A stretch of 35,000 nt of DNA, taken from assembly GCF_000188695.1 (NCBI RefSeq), contig NW_004754920.1, positions 477,466 to 512,465 on the forward strand. The letters are read 5' to 3'. A program made the translations under genes and the position numbers. Below are positions 10,085 to 19,812 of the stretch, one piece after another. Each line of letters opens with the position of its first letter. Position 1 is the first letter of the stretch. Below the pieces are notes generated by a model that made no database searches, was not told where the DNA came from, and saw nothing but the letters and a program-made list of their open reading frames with translations. This DNA comes from Salpingoeca rosetta (Eukaryota; Opisthokonta; Choanoflagellata; Craspedida; Salpingoecidae).

Positions 10085-10837
10085 TGCTGCCGTGTTTTCG
10101 ATGCCATCAGGTGGTGCTGGGTGGACTGGAGATTGACGATGACGCGTGCACGGCGCTCGTGTCCGGCTTTGCCTCCATGCCCGCACTGCTCGTTGCCAGT
10201 CTGCACGACAACAGCAGTACGTCACTGTGCACTGTGTATGTGTGTGTATGCATGCATGCGTGCTGATATGTGCGTGCACGTGCATGTGTGCTGACATGTG
10301 CGTGCGTGGGTGTATGTGCATGTGTGCATGTGTGCAATTGTGGGAGGAGTGGCAGGAGGCTGTGCATTTGTGGATCCCTGTTACAGACCCCACCTTGCAC
10401 ATGCACATGCACCACACTCACGCGCGCACTTTGACCGCTTTCGTTTCATGTCAGTTGGCGACGCGTGTGCACGGGGCATCGTAGATCTTTGCACATCGGG
10501 CTCCCTCGACCACATGCAGCTGCTTGTGTTGACGCTCAACTTCATTTCCCCAGCGCTGCAGCAGGAACTTGGTGAGGCAGCACAGTCGTCATTACTGCTC
10601 GTGTCGACGTCGTACATGCGTGCGTGCACGTGCGCGTGTTGGTGTTTCTCGTCTTCATTCTAATCCCGCCACAACTTAACACAACACACCACATCACACC
10701 ACACACCACACCACACCACACCACCAGCTGCGGCGTGTGTGTCGCGCGGGATTGCTGTTGATGTGCACCGCAACCGCCGGCGGGCGAAGATGGCGGCAGC
10801 GACGGAGGAGGAAACGGAGGCACCGGCCATGCAGTGA
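8714..10837 (+). CDS. Secreted or luminal leucine-rich-repeat protein with poly-Gln run
   Basis: Exons 8714-9530, 9823-9908, 10111-10216, 10455-10571 and 10728-10837; phases 1, 0, 1, 1; 411 aa. The N-terminus has a clear signal peptide or anchor (RQWRVLLLLLVVVLVAGTASIAAVAAASA, about 16-44). A His/Gln linker (GHHQHHN) precedes about 17 Gln (about 117-133) encoded by (CAG)n at 9064-9111. From about 165 onward there are ribonuclease-inhibitor-type LRR units, for example LEALLLRDVKLEEHHIRTLFEALP, VVLGGLEIDDDACTALVSGF and LLVLTLNFISPALQQEL. The C-terminus is basic (RNRRRAKM) then acidic. No transmembrane segment is seen after the N-terminus. A binding role is likely from the fold; no ligand can be named. 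The stop codon lies in the first unit of a 26-bp minisatellite. ATG 8714 is the first of several in-frame Met codons; starts at 8723, 8729, 8732 or 8738 would also keep the signal peptide. Confidence 0.78.
9064..9111 (+). repeat. Nearly pure (CAG)16 coding for poly-Gln
   Basis: An uninterrupted CAG run in frame in exon 1 of the LRR gene, preceded by CAACACCACAACCAG. It is likely to be length-polymorphic. Confidence 0.9.
9553..9762 (+). repeat. TG-rich tract with longer-period units in LRR-gene intron 1
   Basis: Contains two near-identical copies of a unit of about 54-58 bp (GTGTGAATATGCGTGAGTGAAAATATG at 9588-9614 and again at 9640-9666), then TGAG and TATG variants. It fills most of the intron 9531-9822. 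Confidence 0.8.
10051..10086 (+). repeat. Alternating (GC)n(TG)n tract in LRR-gene intron 2
   Basis: A purine-pyrimidine alternating run of CG steps continuing directly into TG steps, in the intron 9909-10110. This is a classic Z-DNA-prone composition. Confidence 0.75.
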
Positions 10838-11080
10838 TGGTCGCAGTTATGACAATGCAGTGATGGTCGCAGTTATGACAATGCCGTGATGGTCGCAGTT
10901 ATGACAATGCCGTGATGGTCGCAGTTATGACAATGCCGTGATGGTCGCAGTTATGAAAATGCCGTGATGGTCGCAGTTATGACAATGCCGTGATGGTCGC
11001 AGTTATGACAATGCAGTGATGGTCGCAGTTATGACAATGCCGTGGTGGTCGCAGTTATGACAATGCAGTGATGGTCGCAG
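10831..11080 (+). repeat. 26-bp minisatellite, about 9.6 copies
   Basis: Units begin at 10831, 10857, 10883, 10909, 10935, 10961, 10987, 11013, 11039 and 11065 (last one partial). The consensus starts GC(A/C)GTGATGGTCGCAGTTA and ends TGACAAT. Variation is limited to A/C at unit position 3, one GTGGTGG and one GAAAAT. The first unit contains the LRR gene's last codons and stop. Confidence 0.95.
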
Positions 11081-11375
11081 TGCTCGCTTGCTGTTGTTGT
11101 TGTTGTTGTGGTGGTAGTCGTGATGAAGAGTCATGGGCGTGGTGGTTGCGTGCGTGTGCTGTGGTTCGGGAGTGTCAAGTGTGTGGTGATACTATGATGC
11201 ATTGTTCTGTCGCCGTTGCGTATCTTCAGACCCTGTGGTGGTTCTTTTGCTACTCAAGACTGCTGCCTGTGCGCGTGCGCACGGTTACGATGTTGATTGT
11301 GATATGGCATTGGTTGTGTTGGTGTTGTTACCCCATGTTCTGTGAAGTTACGGCCTCGCAGCGTTGCGTTTACTC
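10838..11375. other. 3' region of the LRR gene up to the ribokinase 3' end
   Basis: Beyond the minisatellite (to 11080) lie (GTT)n at 11093-11117 and TG-rich unique sequence to 11375. No supported gene is present. Confidence 0.6.
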
Positions 11376-11381
11376 TTTATT
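11376..11381 (-). terminator. Candidate poly(A) signal AATAAA of ribokinase
   Basis: AATAAA on the minus strand. It overlaps the TAA (11379-11377) that would end the frame open from the last supported ribokinase exon. Confidence 0.45.
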
Positions 11382-11431
11382 CTGACGTTACCATCGTGCA
11401 CATCAGCGTGGATGGCCGACAGCACAACAAC

Positions 11432-11437
11432 AATAAA
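11432..11437 (+). terminator. Candidate poly(A) signal AATAAA of the LRR gene
   Basis: First canonical hexamer on the plus strand after the stop at 10837. It implies a 3'UTR of about 610 nt that contains the whole minisatellite and runs past the ribokinase poly(A) signal on the other strand. Confidence 0.45.
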
Positions 11438-11562
11438 CAACAGCGGAGAGAGGAGTGTGGACGTGGTGTGAGCTGGAACAGGGTTAATGAAGCAAAGGGA
11501 CACTGTGCACACGGCACAAGGCAAAGCTGGCAGAGAAGCTCAACCAAGACATCACGACATGC

Positions 11563-11707
11563 TACACACACACACACACACACACAGACACAGACACACA
11601 CACAGGCAGACACATGCACACACACAGGCACACACATGCACACACACACGCACACAGACACAGACACAGACACAGACACACACACACACACAGACATGCA
11701 CACACAA
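11563..11707 (-). repeat. TG/CA tract downstream of the last supported ribokinase exon
   Basis: CA-rich with CAGA and TGCA variants on the plus strand. On the ribokinase sense strand it is TG-rich and lies 10 bp after the apparent donor at 11717. It contains no stop in the ribokinase frame. Confidence 0.8.
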
Positions 11708-11717
11708 TGCCGCCGAC

Positions 11718-13558
11718 CTGTATGGAGGGAGGCGAGGACGCTTGCGTCGGGGTAGCTGCTCTGCGTGCCCTGCTGCTGCACGGAGACAGTCGCAATGGCA
11801 CCGGCTTTGGCCACCGCCGTTCGCAGCGGCAGCGACGGGTCTGTCGCCAGGAAGTACCCTGCAGAGATGGTTGTGATCACGGTGGGAGGGGGTTGAGAAC
11901 GAAGTGGGGAGAGGATTGTGGCGTGGTGGTGATTGCCGTGATTACCGTGATTGCGGTGATTGTGTGAGAGGGAAACAGACGTCACAGCAGGTGAGTGCAC
12001 ACGCGCGAGACACAACAGAGGCACAGCAGAGTACTCATCCCCCCAAACGCAACCGCGACCACAACAGAATGGAATGGAATTGAATGGGGGTAGTCTGACC
12101 AAGAGCGCCGATGAACGCATCGCCGGCACCAGACGTGTCCACGGCAGTGACTGCAGCGCAAGGTGGGGTGTGCGAGTGAGTGAGTGTGGGTTAGGGATGC
12201 CGCGAGCCATGCCATGCCCCAGCATGACATGACCACCCGGCACATGGCGCGTGTGGAGATGAGCGAGTGGCAATGCACCTTTCGTTGCCGGCATGTGGAA
12301 CGGGTCGCCGTCGCCGGGTTTCGGCAGCACATATGTGCCTGAAGGTGGGAAGGGCGGAAGGAACAGGGGGTGTCACGGGCTTTGAGGTGCGAGCAAGATG
12401 AGTGCAGGAAAGAGAATGAGGGAAGAAAGGACAGCACACATGAATGCATGCTTGCACACATGCATGCATGCATGCAGCTTGCAAGAGACAAAGCCCCCCA
12501 ATACCTTGGGGCCCGAGGGTGATGATGATGCATTTTGCGTTGTGTTTGTCCTGCAGAGCACGGGCAGCGGCTTCAGCGTCCTGGCACACACACGCACACA
12601 CACATGTTGAGACAAAGGACGTGCATGAATGCAAAGCGTGGGTGCTGCGAGTACACAGGCAGACAGGTAAACACACAGACACACACAGACACACACAGAC
12701 ACACAGCGGCACGTCAGCATCATGTGTGCGGCACCTGGACGGTTTGGACATCGACACCCGTGACCATCGCTGCCTCCGTTTCGTTGACGCAGAAAATGTC
12801 GGGAAGCGTGAACAGCTCGCTAGCAATCTCGGCCTTTGCGGGGGCAAGGTTGAAGATGCTGTGGAGATTGCCGGGGGGGGGAGGGGGAAGGGGTGTTGTG
12901 TGTGTGCGTGTGTAGTTTACTCGTGTGCAGGCTACAATCGCGTGTTCATACCATGCAAGTACAGCCATTCTTTCATACAGACACACACACACACGCACAC
13001 ACACACACACACACACGCACACACACACACACACACACACACCTGAACACGCCGTGTTTGTTTGCAAGTCGCAGCGCCGCGAGCGTGGTCTCTGGGCGAA
13101 TCTCGTACTGTGTAATCACAACCTGGCCAACCGTGCAGAGTGGTGAGGAGAAGGTGGAGGGTGAGGTGGAGGCGGGTGTTGAGCGAGCTTGGAGAGTGTG
13201 CACGTTGTCATCACTGGCAGAACAACGACGCGCAATTCATCCTTTCGCACGTGCACACACACATGAGTGTCATAGATCGCTGCTGGACCTTTGCGTGTGC
13301 GATCAAGTCCTCTACCCGGCCAATATCAGCCTCAGACAGCTTGTCGTTTGCACCGTTCACGATGATGATGCTGTTCTGCCCTGTTCACAAGACAAAAGGA
13401 GGAGGAAGAGGGAGTAGGGAAGATGGACGCGGAATGACGCCAGAAGGGATGAGGGGTCTTATCTGCCCACGTAGCATGCATATCATTCGCAGCAATCGCA
13501 GAAAGGAAAGACATCGACAACCACACAGCCATACACACACAGCCACACACACACACAG

Positions 13559-13590
<32 letters not shown>

Positions 13591-14531
13591 CACACACACG
13601 CACACACACACACTCTCTTTCTCACTCACTCACACACACACACACACACACACACACTCTCTCTCTCTCAATCAACCAAACCAAACCAAACAAAACAAAA
13701 CCAAACGCACCGGCGTCATCGACGGCAATTGGGGCGACGCCCGTAAACTCTGCGTCGTCCTCCAGCACGTGCTCCGTGTTGATGCCATACCGCTCGTAGT
13801 TGTCCTTGGTTTCCTTGCCAAACACGTCCTTGCCAACCTTGGTCACCATTGCCGTGGATGCGCCGAGCTTGGCCGCCATGACGCACTGGTTGGCGCCCTT
13901 GCCGCCAAACCCTTTCTACCGGACCAAGCATAACACCACATGAGCGAAGCGAAGTGTGCGCAACATGCAAAGTCAAAATGCTGCGCGCTGCACAAAGCCG
14001 AAGCTGCAGACCTCATAGCACAGCAACATTTAGCCAAAGCCAGGCACAATCAAGACAAAGCAAGACACAATCAAGACAGTATTAAGCCAAATCTGTCCAA
14101 ATCCAAGACAAAAAACAAGACACAGTCAAGACAATATCAACACGTAATCTGGCCACCACATCAAGACACGTTCCTGGCAGCACCCTCGTTCACCAAACCT
14201 TGAAGCAGTGGCCGTGCAGGGTTTCACCAGGCTTTGGCAGAGATGGCACATAGCTGTTGCACATGAAATGGTGGCAGATAAATGCACAAAGAAAGTCGCG
14301 TTGGTGAGGTGACGCGTGGAGAGGTGGTGAAGATCAACACAGCTTGGTTGTGAGCACCTTGCCAGTGCGATAAATGCAAGCAACAGCAGTGGAATACCTG
14401 GTCAGGTCCATGTTGGACGCGCCAACGACCTGAATCCGCGGTGCGCACGACAACATGCATCTGCGAATGTCAATCACAAAGAAACAATACATACACAGAC
14501 ATACACAGACACACACACAGACACACACACA

Positions 14532-14589
<58 letters not shown>

Positions 14590-14661
14590 GCACACACAAA
14601 GCACACACACACACACACACACACAAAGCACACAGAGTCTCACCACAACTTGCGAAGACAT
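11718..14661 (-). CDS. RBKS: Ribokinase
   Basis: Minus-strand exons 14661-14644, 14429-14398, 14253-14199, 13915-13711, 13380-13289, 13122-13043, 12858-12735, 12580-12505, 12338-12279, 12150-12100 and 11858-11718; phases 0, 2, 0, 1, 0, 2, 0, 1, 1, 1. About 311 residues are covered. The enzyme is a PfkB-family sugar kinase that makes ribose-5-phosphate from D-ribose and ATP in the cytosol. Family blocks: VVVVGASNMDL (5-15), LPKPGETLHGH, the signature GFGGKGANQCVMAAKLGA (37-54), ITQYEI, IFCVNETEA, and AVDTSGAGDAFIGAL (about 250-264) with catalytic Asp258 and the anion-hole Gly-Ala-Gly. SVQQQGTQSSYPDA is the expected C-terminal block. The first coding exon has only 18 nt. The usual NPAPA motif reads NLAPA. 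The frame after SYPDASVLASLHT stays open through a TG tract to 11377, so the last residues are uncertain; a donor GTCGGC follows 11718. Confidence 0.95.
12970..13042 (-). repeat. TG/CA tract continuous with the donor of ribokinase intron 6
   Basis: The donor itself is the first GT of a GTGTGTGT run on the sense strand (exon 6 ends TTCAG at 13043), so several overlapping GT donors exist. Confidence 0.85.
13527..13670 (-). repeat. CA/CT tracts in ribokinase intron 4
   Basis: CA runs at 13527-13611 and 13631-13657 with CT runs between and after. On the sense strand this is TG plus GAGA near the donor end. Confidence 0.8.
14505..14631 (-). repeat. TG/CA tract in ribokinase intron 1
   Basis: CA-rich on the plus strand, with an uninterrupted run at about 14535-14586 and AAAGCACACAC interruptions. 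It follows the donor GTGAGA of the 18-nt first exon. Confidence 0.85.
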
Positions 14662-15253
14662 GCCAGTTGTTGGTGTTCAGTGGTGTTGTTGCCAGGCTGC
14701 CTCCTTTTCGCTCTCCTTCTCCTTCTTGCTTGTTCCTCTTTGTTGTTTGGGTGCTGATTAATCGCAATGTCATGGCAATATTTCCGTAATCGCGTCCACC
14801 ATTTCCGCGCAAGAAGAAGAAGAAGAAGAAAGAGGACGTTGAGGTGAACAGAGGGGACATTGTTGGTGGTGTTGGTGTGGTAGTCGATCCTGTCTTGCTC
14901 CTTGGTTTGTTGTTGAGTCACCGCCACAGAGGCCTGCACAGTGCGCTCGCACTGGTGTTGCAACCCTGGCTGGTGCCAACGCTTGTTCTCTTTGATTGCG
15001 AGCATTTCGTGGCTGGTTTACTTGTCAACACACCAGCCATCCAACTGCCAGTTGTCGACAGTCCCGTCTGCTTCTTGCGGTGCTCACAGTGACGGCTCGC
15101 CATCCTCCGCCATTCCTTTCGCTGTGCGTTGTTATTTCGCCTTCTTCAGCTTGGTCACAGTGACACACCGAAGCACGTTCGACGCCCACTCTCGTTTCCA
15201 CTGCCAGTTCGATTCACAGACAGCGGTGCATTAGCGCCGCACCCAACGTCATC
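14662..15253. promoter_or_regulatory. Shared upstream region of ribokinase and the giant gene
   Basis: 592 bp between divergent ATGs. Unlike the other three divergent regions it has no TG/CA tract, only an (AAG)n run at about 14814-14833. Open frames on both strands (for example a 25-codon frame at 14766-14843 and a minus-strand frame at 15005-14640) have no recognised homology and are left as unsupported. Confidence 0.5.
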
Positions 15254-15904
15254 ATGACCAATGTGAGGCAGGCTGTGTGGCGACAGTGCAGCCTGGTTTG
15301 CTTTGGTTCTTGCCGTTGCGTTGGTGCTGTGTGGTGCTGTGTGGTGCCGCGCTTTCCTGATGCTGTGTGCCACATTTCCTTGCGCTAATGCTGGCTTTTT
15401 CAACTTGATGCCCTCCCTGTGTTGCTGGTTCTCGCTCACACCCACCCACACCCACAGCCGCAGTCCTTGCAGTACATTGTACAGCAGATCAAGTCTGCCA
15501 GCAGTGCCAATCCACAGGTAGCACATCCTGCCGCTGTTTGTGTTGCTCGCGTGCTCTGATTGCATGGGCGCTGCCACAACAGCAGCACGCCGCACACTGC
15601 ACACATTGCACACTGCGCAGCGTACTGTACACACTACACACTGCGCACTGCGCACTGCGCATTCGAAGTTCTCACGTATGACCACGCTGCACTTGTGTGC
15701 GTGCGTGTGTGTGCAAGGCTGCCGAGCGCATTGTGACGCGCGTGAAGTATGTGACGAGTAAGCTCAGATTTGGGCAGCTGCAGCCGCTCGTGTCCGATCG
15801 AGACAGCGGCACCGACAACGACATCCTCGGCGCAATCTTGGAGGCTCTGGACAACTTGCAGCGCGCACACCGCGATCACAGCACGCTCCAACGGCTCATC
15901 GTTG

Positions 15905-15961
<57 letters not shown>

Positions 15962-18070
15962 GAATACATTCGTGAGGGGGGGGGGAGGGGAGAGGGTGCG
16001 TGCTTGTCAGGGAACATGTGCCCACAGATGCAGCTCTGTGTATTCGCTGTGTGTTTTGTTTGTGTGCATGCATGGTCGACAAGAGCCAACACAAACACAC
16101 ACACAGACACACACAGACACACACACACGGACACACGGATACAGACACACGGATACAGACACACGGACACAGACACACGGACACACTCACAGACTAACAA
16201 TGCTCACCCAATTACGTTCTTTCCTTCACCTCTCCTCTACTTTACGTCACGTTTCATCTTCTATGCCTCCTCCTGTGCTGTCGAGCAGATTCGGGTGGCT
16301 GTTGTCGTTGCGAGCGGCGATGCGTCTGCCATGCTCGTGTTGGCGTCGCAACTTCGCGGCTCACACCGCACCATCCCAGTCTCCGAGGTGATGAAGACGG
16401 AGGCGGGAGGATATAGAGTGTTAATGAACTCGTGGAGGTGGTGTGTGGATGTGCTTGAGCGCTAATCATGCTGCCGGCGCTTTATAAGTGCCTTTACCTC
16501 ACAATCCTGTTCATATTCACACACACACACACACGCACAAAACAAAAAAAAAAAAAAACCAACAAAACAAAAAAACAAAAACAAAAAAACACACACACAG
16601 CCTTTGGCGCAGCTGCACATGTCGACGGGTGTATGGATGCAGCACTCCACGTCCATTGTGCCGCGAGCACCGCCCCCACCGGACCTGACAGGAGCGGCAT
16701 CCTCCTCCGTCGACACGTGCTCCCCGCATTCGCCTGCCCCACTACAGCCTCGCGACATTGTCAACACGCTCCTCCCTGAGCGGGACTTTTCCGCCACCAG
16801 CATGCGCGTGCGTGATGCAGGCCGCCTGTCGCAACTGGGCATTGACCTGGACTCCGCGTGCGTGCTTGCAGGCAACGGCGCGCTCTTCTACCTCACAGCC
16901 TCGACGTTTGTGAAGCTCGTGCCGACGCCAACACCGGGCGAGCTCAGCATTGCCTTTATCAAGCCCTCCCCTCTCGGGTAAGCCGCTCTTGTGTGTGCTC
17001 GTTTGCGTGCCATGTGTGTGTGTGTGTATGCGCGTGCGTATGTGTGTGCTCTTGTCTGCGTGCCATGTGTTGCTTCCGCGACATTCCACAACACCGTCGC
17101 CATCACATGCCACTAACCCTCATCCTAACCCCATCTCATCGACAACGTCTCCACCGTCACTACTCCCATCCCCCTTCCAAGCGAGTCCGTCACGCCCGTG
17201 TCGGCCACCATTGCCGATGGCACCGTGTATGTCCTCGTGGCAGAGTCGACAAAGCTGCACGTCATTCCGCACGAGGGCCAGGCACCCGCAGCGCAATACG
17301 ACGTACGCGCATTGGTGGTTGCTGCTGCTGCTGCTGCACACGTGTTGGCCAAGGTGTGGCGGCCAGCCTGTGGCTGACGTTTCTCAGTGCAAATTCTTAC
17401 GCTTGCCCTCTTCCGTCCCTGTGTTGGCTGCAATCGCGCAGATTGTTGGTGCGGTGATTACGACAGACATGATCAAGGACAAGCAGTGCCATTTGTTCAC
17501 CCACGCCTTTCGCCCCCACATATGCTGGCGCTCCTCCGCACTCCCCATCGGTGCTGCGCTTGTTGTTGTCGTTGTCGTTGTCGTTGGCGTTGGCGTTGCT
17601 GGTGGTGGTGTTGGTGGTGGTGTTGGTGGTGGTTGCGCTTGCCGTGGATGGTGGCGATGGTGTTGTTCTGGTTTCGCGTGCTTACTGGTCAGGGCATGGC
17701 GCACGCCATGGTTGTTTGTTTGCCTGTGTGTAGTCCACGCCGTTATTGCTCCACCAGAAATATGCCACGCGTTCTTACGTATTGCCTTGCTGTGCGTTCA
17801 GTTTGGGAAACGAGCGCGCTGTGCCTCGATCCACACAGCAGCAATGGCTGCATCCATCTTGCGCGAGCAGACCACACCCGTTCGATCATGATGCAAGATC
17901 ATGTTGTCTTTGACAAACTGGAGCGCGTCTCGGATCCCGGCAGCCTGACGCGCTCCTGCACCCTCTGTACGACCCAGAGGGGGAGAGACAGCGAGAGGGA
18001 GAGAGACAAACAGACAAGCGCACGCACACACGTACACCGACACCGACACCGACACCGACACAGACACAGG

Positions 18071-18111
<41 letters not shown>

Positions 18112-18866
18112 CAACACACAACACACAAACACATACACACACACACACACAACGCTCACGTCCTCGCCCAATTCATCCCAAATGACCTGTAGGCCAACTG
18201 CTTGGGGACCGGTTTGATGCGTACATGACGTCGTCGTGGATGGACGCGGTCAAGTTTGGCTGCAACGTCTACATCAAGTCCCTTACCCTGAAGCTCGACC
18301 AGGACACAGCGCACGTATGTCATCCATTGCTCGCAACCTTTTCAGGGGAGGGCGGAACCAACTTGGGGGTGGCGTGTCAAACGCGAGTGAGAGCTGTTCC
18401 GCGGTTCAATGTGATGGTGTGTGATGTACCGCACATCAGCACACACCAGCTCACCCGTTCTCCTTGTCCCTTCCCCTGAAATGCACGTGCGTGTGCGTGC
18501 ATGTACGTGCGCGTGTGTGCCGTCATCAGGACGACTGGGAGCGGCTGCAGTTGAACTCGGGCACGCCTGTGTTTCGACTGACGGGATCATACATCTTCCT
18601 CGGTGCGCCCGTTTCACCATGACATGAAAGAGGGGCGAGGGGACCGTTGTGTTGGCCATCGTTGTGTTGACGCATAGGGGAAGTGATCGAGTGTGTGAGC
18701 GTGTGTGAGTGAGTGAGTGAGTGAATGAGTGAGCGAGTGAGTGAGTGTGTGTGTGTGTGAATGAGTGAGTGAATGAGTGAGTGAGTGAGTGAGTGAGTGA
18801 GTGAGTGAGTGCTTGTTGGACATTTTCTGGATGTTGAAATCAAACTCTTCCACTCATCGTTTGCAT

Positions 18867-18905
<39 letters not shown>

Positions 18906-19070
18906 CGCACGCACATTCATTCATTCATTATTTTTATGCAGCTGAGAACATCACCGACCGCCTTCTTGTCCAGCGTTCCAACTTTGACATGCTGACCATG
19001 GTGGAGGACAAAACTGTGCCACCAAAACTCTCCGTCCTCGCCTCATTTGGTGCGCCCGCACTCACACACA

Positions 19071-19108
<38 letters not shown>

Positions 19109-19777
19109 CTCTCTCTCTCTCTCTCTCGCGAGCAAGGCCTTTTTCCCTGTTCTGCATCCCATTGTCCTCCCAACCTTTTGCTCACCCCGCCCCAACCGAT
19201 TGTTCACGCCACCACCCTGTTTGAACATTCCCCTTTCGTCCCTGCTCCATTGCCCCCACCGTCACAGACGAGCCCGTGAAGTGTGTGCGGCTGTGGTCGG
19301 AGCACGAGTACCTCTTCCTGATGCAATCGAACGCCATCTTCATCTTCAACACCAAGGAAACCATCCAGCAGCGCCTTACAAACATCTCCCTCAAGCCAGT
19401 ACGTCACATGATTTTTCCACATTGCTCGCGCAGTCTCCCCTGCCCCCGTTTTGTGTCCTGAATTTCTTGACACGCGCACTTCATGTAATTTGCCCCACCT
19501 CACGCCCATTACATCCACTCAATGCTTCCGTCTCTGCGGTTCTCCGTTATTCGTTCTGCCTTTCATCGCCCCTCCCCCCCAAGGGCGAGGGCATTGTCGA
19601 TGTTGTTGTGTTTGCGAGCGCCGACAACCGGCGCCAGCTGCTGTTGCGCACAACAACGGGTGCACTTGTTGTCGTTGCCAACCCGCTGTTTGTGCTCGAT
19701 ATTGCCTCCTCGGCCTCGACAAAGTTCTCAAAGCGATACGGCGGCAAAGGTAGTACGATTCGTGACACACCATCTTC

Positions 19778-19812
<35 letters not shown>

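Larger units (their letters stand above)
16601..19749 (+). other. Beta-propeller-like segment of the giant protein (exons 5-13)
   Basis: Codes for about residues 120-576. Repeated blade-like strands with hydrophobic alternation are seen: [85 protein letters not shown] and [19 protein letters not shown]. Exons 6-13 are 73-166 nt, with phases that fit only when exon 7 (17442-17550) and exon 8 (17802-17966) are both included. No canonical WD dipeptides are seen, so this may be a divergent propeller. Confidence 0.6.

Noticed and set aside
10831..11080. CRISPR-like array
   Set aside because: The 26-bp units are directly adjacent with no spacers, and the setting is eukaryotic.
15540..15660. GCACACTGC/CACTGCGCA repeats as an inverted-repeat element or tRNA
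   Set aside because: These are short direct repeats in giant-gene intron 2. No cloverleaf, box A or box B, or terminal inverted repeats could be drawn.
17798..18148. Minus-strand frame with [24 protein letters not shown]
   Set aside because: It looks protein-like but overlaps exon 8 of the giant gene on the other strand. The plus-strand exon fits phases on both sides, while the minus frame has no partner exons.
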